From Rhynchopus sp. YZ270_cl-10 (Eukaryota > Euglenozoa > Diplonemea > Diplonemida > Diplonemidae): 64,000 nucleotides of DNA. Numbering within the stretch: position 1 is the stretch's first letter; every line of letters begins with the position of its first letter. This document shows, in pieces, positions 61,101-64,000 of the stretch. The notes under the pieces are model-generated. The model had not been told where the DNA came from. It did no database searches and saw only the letters and a program-made list of their open reading frames with translations. Where the stretch lies: positions 62,001 through 126,000 of the forward strand of contig OZ037833.1 of NCBI GenBank assembly GCA_964035575.1. Reading direction: 5' to 3'. The position numbers were made by a program, and so were the translations under genes.

Positions 61101-64000
61101 GTTCGCAGGTGTGCAGCACCCAGCCTCGACAGCAGACACCTCCACCACGGAGATGTCGACCTGCGCCTCGCCTATGCTGAAGTCACTCCCAGAGGAGTAC
61201 TCAGAGAAGCACAGCTGCATGCTGTCAAACGCCACTGCCACGTGCTCGGCCGTCAGGTTCACGACTGCATAGCGGTTGTAGACAGACTCCGTCGAGACGC
61301 CACTCAGCGACACCGGCTGCCCATAAGGAAAGCTGCCCGCCTCGCCGCACGACGGCAGGATCGCCGCACGGTGCCACGAGAAGAGCCCCCACCCCCACAG
61401 CCGCACCTCCCCAGGGCTGCCCTTCACCATGAAGACGTTTGTTGCGTTGCGCCTGATGATCGGGATGCCGTCGTGGTTAGGGTAGTACGGGTCTGCCCGC
61501 CAGGGGTTCACCGGGTAGCCGTGGTCGTGGCTCTTCACATTGTAGGTGTAGTCCTCTGTGCCTTCGCGTGGTGCACGCATCGCAAGGGTACGCACAGTGA
61601 CACCCCAGGACTCCACAGTGAGCGCTTCCAGCAAGCTGGACCAGAGCAGCCCAGTGTCCACCATGCGTGTTGCGGGCTCCGGCCAGACGGAAATGCAGAC
61701 GTGGAGGTTGTGGTTGTGTCGGTACGACTGCACCGTGGTCAAATTCAGATACGATATGGTTCCGTTCGCATTCGTCCCAGTCAGGTTCATTGGTGTGTCG
61801 CGGTCGGTGACGGCAGCAGTGCAGCCGCCGTGCTCAAGCTTGATCTGCATTCCATCACGCAGCCCGGTTCCCTGCAGGCTGTGAGTCGACTCCGCACCGT
61901 ACGCAGTGTGCACATGACGCTTCTCGTCGATTGACGCAACCTGCACAATGCTGACGTCGATGAAGGTGTCGATCTTGAAGTCGTTTCCTGTACTGTACTC
62001 CGACAGGCAGAGACGCTTTCTGTTGTACGGTGTTGCCGCGTGCAGGCGGACCAGGGAGAAGTTTGCCTGGTGGCTGCCGTCGTAGTTGGACACCTCCATT
62101 GGGATGGCAGTGTCCGTCAGATTCGCGACGTACACCGAACACTCATCCTGAAGCGACGCACGGTGCCAGTCGTGGAAGCCGAGACCACTCAGGTCCACCA
62201 TCTGCACGTCTCCCGTGTACACGCGGATCTCCTCTCCAGGGTGCACACGGACGCTGGGGTGTGCGTCGCCTCCGAACACCTCAGCATGGTGCACCTCGAC
62301 ACGCACGTCCACGAAGAGCCCTGTGTTGAGGAAGACGTCGCTTGGGGGCGGCCACACCGCAAAGCAGACGTAGCGGATGGAGTGTGTGTACGACTGCTCT
62401 GTGGTGACGAGGAAGCGGGCAGGGGAGCGGATGTTGGTCAGATTCATGGGTGTCTCGAGGCCGGACACATCTGTGTCACATGCCTCGTGTTCGTCGAACT
62501 TGATCTGCATGCCGTCGATGAGTCCGACACCGTACGCACTGTGCCACGCAGACGTGCCGTAGATGATGGGCGCCACTTCAAGCGAGTCGACCGACATGAG
62601 CTGCACGACGCTTGCGTACAGGCCAGTCCAGATGCGGAAGTCCCACCCGTCGTGGTACTCCGACACACACAGCATCCTTGAGTTGTACGGTGCAGCCAGA
62701 TGCGCTGCCGTCAGCACTACACTCGCCGCAGTGAAGCCACGCCCCGACGCCGTCACCGGGTACGGATCACTCCCAAACCCACCCGACGCATCGTGCAGGG
62801 TCTCTCTGTAACGCCCGGTCCCCGGCCACGCAAAGGGCTGCTCAATGCCTTCACTGTGCTGCAGGGCTGTGAGGGGGACCGGTGTGCCTGCAGCAGACAA
62901 CGTGTAGACATCATTGTCTGTGGTGCAGTTATCCAACAGCGCTACACGGTGGTGCGCATAGAGCCCTTGCCCCACGATGTTGACTGTCGTCGTGTTGCCG
63001 TGGTACAGATACACCGTGGACAGACGCCTCTGGTGGAAGAGGTGCTGTGTGTCTGAGTATGCGCCATCAGGGGTGCGCGCGTAAGAGTATTCCAGCTGAT
63101 GTGCCACTGCAGGGCGTGTGTGTGCATACGATGTGGCGGTCACGATGTCGAGGAAGATGTCGACCGTCACATTCGTTGCGAAGAAGACAGTGCTCGGTGC
63201 CTGGTAGACAGCAATGCATAGGGAGAGGACCTCGGGCCAGGCGTGCCGGTTGGTCACTTCTTCGTCAAAGGTGAAGTTGCCGGTGGTGTTCCAGACCCCC
63301 GATACTGTCATCGGCGTGGAGCGTCCCGTTGTGTTGTCGCTGTCGCAGCCTCCATGGGGCTCAAGCTTGAGACGCATCCCATCACCTATGTTGTCGCCCT
63401 TCACCGAATGTGTGGTCCTGCTTCCGTAGATCAGAGGCAGGCGGGTGCTCCAGAGCCCGCTGTACCCGGCCACCTCAGAGTGTGCTTCGATCACGTCTAA
63501 GGAGACCACTGCAAATCGGATGTCGACGTCAATGCCAAAGTCCGTGCCCACGCTGTACTCAGAGAGGCAGAAGCGGACGCGGTTGGTGGGCGTGCCGAAG
63601 GCAGCGTTGACGTGGAAGGACTCGAGAAGGATCTCCGCAGACTGCCAGTCCTCCCCGGTTTTGTCTGTGTTGTCCCATCCGGTGATGTTGTCGAAGGACA
63701 CTGATGCGGTGGGTGTGTAGTCCACAACCCCCGCAACGATGCTGCACGCCGGCAGCACGGCGACACGCTGCCACGCAAAGAGGCCCTTCCCCATGAACGT
63801 GATACGCGGTGCGTACCCGACGTAGGTCAACACCGCGCCGTCGGGGTTGTGAGCGTTGTGCACATCCACTGCGCCTGCCTCTGTCCACACACCATAGGAT
63901 GCAGCACGCTCCACCATGATCTTGATGCTGATCGTCACACCCGTATCAAAGAAGAGTGCGTGCGGTGCAGGGTACACTGCGAGGCAGACTTTCAGTGGTG
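28174..64000 (-). CDS. Giant polycystin-1-like multidomain membrane protein (5' end beyond window)
   Basis: Exons on the minus strand are >64000-31470, 31419-31204, 31144-29045, 28690-28580 and 28530-28174 (TGA), about 11,770 residues in view and open at the right edge. In order: ~16-17 double modules of ~280 residues; ~11-12 EF-hand-like loops; ~28 modules of ~100 residues with G-x-Y-x-LCY-x(6)-W-x-VG; ~11 DUF11/CARDB-like repeats; a REJ/PKD-like region; a GAIN-like helical region and degenerate GPS motif; TM1, a short loop, TM2 preceded by LVRIFTRQTPISCMQ (compare the polycystin-1 TM2 region), TM3; ~600 low-complexity residues; a beta-helix; two hydrophobic segments. REJ-GPS-TM order is the polycystin-1 pattern, but I see no PLAT domain and fewer than eleven membrane spans. 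Likely a surface or flagellar receptor. If the 354-nt intron is wrong, a separate small gene would start at 28636. Confidence 0.88.
28531..28579 (-). other. Last intron of giant gene (49 nt)
   Basis: Donor AAC/GTATGT, acceptor AAATTCAG/GTC, phase 0. It joins DEAISN to VAKANSRKA before the final two hydrophobic segments. Confidence 0.85.
28691..29044 (-). other. Longer intron of giant gene inside the beta-helix (354 nt)
   Basis: Donor AGG/GTATGC, acceptor CAATCAACAG/ATT, phase 0. Splicing joins SFTLQCVR to IRGFVGARLL, which continues the beta-helix rung pattern. It contains four copies of a 10-bp repeat (28721-28760). It is far longer than the other introns, so a cryptic internal exon or a gene boundary here is possible. 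Confidence 0.6.
28721..28760. repeat. 10-bp tandem repeat (TAACGCAGTG), 4 copies
   Basis: Four near-perfect copies lie about 30 nt upstream of the splice acceptor of the 354-nt intron. Confidence 0.9.
31145..31203 (-). other. Intron of giant gene between TM2 and TM3 (59 nt)
   Basis: Donor GTA/GTATGC, a C6T7 tract, acceptor CAG/GCA, phase 0. It joins the exon ending EALRV to AWEVLLTVLFSEV. Confidence 0.85.
31420..31469 (-). other. Intron of giant gene between TM1 loop and TM2 exon (50 nt)
   Basis: Donor TTG/GTATGT, acceptor AAAACAG/TCG, phase 0. Joining restores a frame encoding HFLTNHILVRIFTRQTP and TM2. Confidence 0.85.
31700..32010 (-). other. GPS-like motif and first membrane segment
   Basis: ACVRWLTTPFGGVWVQAG followed by WVCETQGTGVVAVM keeps the Cys-Trp...Trp...Cys frame of a GPS motif. 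The usual HL-S/T cleavage triad is absent, so self-cleavage is doubtful. About 30 residues later comes the hydrophobic segment IPMAAYFAAFFLLSCGAAY (TM1). Confidence 0.6.
32950..34760 (-). other. REJ/PKD-like region
   Basis: It begins with a C-x(2)-L-x-LDGLAS-type strand and LYTWSV, and goes on with CHLCLDGSQSYDPNE ... LTYTWAV and LKFLWTVSGG, the repeated Ser-Tyr-Asp-Pro and Trp-x-Val signatures of REJ and PKD folds. It precedes the GPS-like motif as in polycystin-1 family proteins. Confidence 0.6.
35150..39330 (-). repeat. ~11 DUF11/CARDB-like repeats
   Basis: Each ~125-residue unit has a strand with VTNxG-type turns and closes with a Cys pair followed by a GD-type turn, e.g. CDVGDVLYGAGN, CTVGDIATGAA, CWFGDVAPHSQ and CRFGDMTSEDV. 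This matches bacterial-type DUF11/CARDB Ig-like repeats common in long surface proteins. Confidence 0.7.
39340..48190 (-). repeat. ~28 tandem IPT-like modules of ~100 residues
   Basis: Counted by the recurring strand pair G-x-Y-x-[LIV]C[YF]-x(5-9)-W-x-x-VG. Each module also has F-x-G-x-GL-x(3)-D-x(5)-V-x-x-G-x-x-C. One more copy precedes the EF-hand array near 49850. The pattern looks like a shortened form of the N-terminal module, so both arrays probably share ancestry. Confidence 0.85.
48225..49745 (-). other. Array of ~11-12 EF-hand-like calcium loops
   Basis: Loops such as DVDGNGLSSGRG, DTNRDARLSANE, DKDRTGAVELWE, DYDRDGFIGFAE, DVNGDGVLSLGE, DVDGDAELSVHE and DRDRSLSISIAE follow the DxDxDG-x-I-x(2)-E spacing. 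Several keep all ligands. The array sits between the two repeat classes of the ectodomain and would stiffen or gate it on calcium. Confidence 0.85.
51790..52140 (-). other. Second inserted domain with SECIFAA-LGL...PHGCYV...VYWN pattern
   Basis: About 115 residues after an A half carry ECIFAASQLGL, LPHGCYVD, VYWN and a closing LC. This pattern resembles a small Cys module I recall from surface proteins of other protists, but I cannot name the family with certainty. Confidence 0.45.
55990..56215 (-). other. Cys-rich insert in one double module
   Basis: About 75 residues with CAGFVVNATGC and CVCIVTGQAC interrupt the B half of one unit. It looks like a small disulfide domain inserted between strands; the family is not recognised. 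Confidence 0.5.

Larger units (their letters stand above)
49780..64000 (-). repeat. ~16-17 tandem double modules of ~280 residues (N-terminal ectodomain)
   Basis: Each unit has two related halves. Half A runs G-x-GL-x(4)-HRVALL-x-EC ... LRLCLSEYSSGTDFSID. Half B runs PYGS-x-T-x-H-x-L-x-G-x-GL-x-DGMQVKF ... C ... TP-x-NLT ... Q-x(2)-RH ... LKVCLSVWP ... FFDTGL. Both halves share a glycine turn, a conserved Cys pair and beta-strand pattern, like IPT/TIG-type Ig-like folds. N-glycosylation sequons are frequent. Copies have diverged at both DNA and protein level, so the array is not recent. Confidence 0.85.

Noticed and set aside
1-64000. Search for CRISPR arrays, rRNA and bacterial operon signals
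   Set aside because: None seen; introns, spacer structure and giant repeat proteins point to a eukaryotic nuclear genome.

Overview
The window looks like nuclear DNA of a free-living protist. Long GC-rich protein-coding genes with strong third-position GC bias sit between AT-rich, homopolymer-rich spacers. All five genes I can support lie on the minus strand. Introns are mostly very short (40-59 nt) and share a GTATG donor. Several start codons lie close downstream of a pyrimidine-rich stretch ending in AG, as expected for spliced-leader trans-splicing. The adenylate cyclase domain is closest in motif to kinetoplastid receptor cyclases. Together these suggest Euglenozoa, most likely a diplonemid; this is inference, because no rRNA or spliced-leader gene is visible.

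Layout, left to right (transcription runs right to left). 1-4343: 5' part of a secreted protein with Cys-rich EB/Dickkopf-like repeats and a Pro-Thr linker, cut by the left edge. 4822-9775: five-exon gene for a ~1588-residue orphan protein ending in a ZZ-type zinc finger plus a second Cys/His cluster. 9776-13617: AT-rich spacer with one doubtful coding-like island. 13618-18375: single-exon gene for a 1585-residue fusion of two ammonium-transporter (Amt) domains, a class III adenylate cyclase domain and a degenerate second cyclase-like domain. 18949-19524: small twin-CX9C mitochondrial-type protein, probably two exons. 19584-28173: gene-free region holding a ~5.1 kb inverted-repeat element (20664-25739) that contains further inverted-repeat elements, a long foldback, microsatellites and palindromic arrays.

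28174-64000: at least the last ~11,770 residues of one giant membrane protein whose N-terminus lies beyond the right edge. From its N-terminal side it has ~16-17 double modules of ~280 residues, ~11-12 EF-hand-like loops, ~28 shorter IPT-like modules, ~11 DUF11/CARDB-like repeats, a REJ/PKD-like region, a GAIN/GPS-like region, three membrane segments arranged as in polycystin-1, a long low-complexity cytoplasmic stretch, a pectin-lyase-like beta-helix and two last hydrophobic segments.

The genes do not form an obvious pathway. Two are candidate sensors: the Amt-cyclase (ammonium to cAMP) and the polycystin-1-like receptor (adhesion, mechanical or calcium sensing). The most notable points are the tandem Amt in which the first copy has lost both pore histidines (Asn and Arg instead) while the cyclase keeps its catalytic residues, and the scale of the polycystin-like protein.
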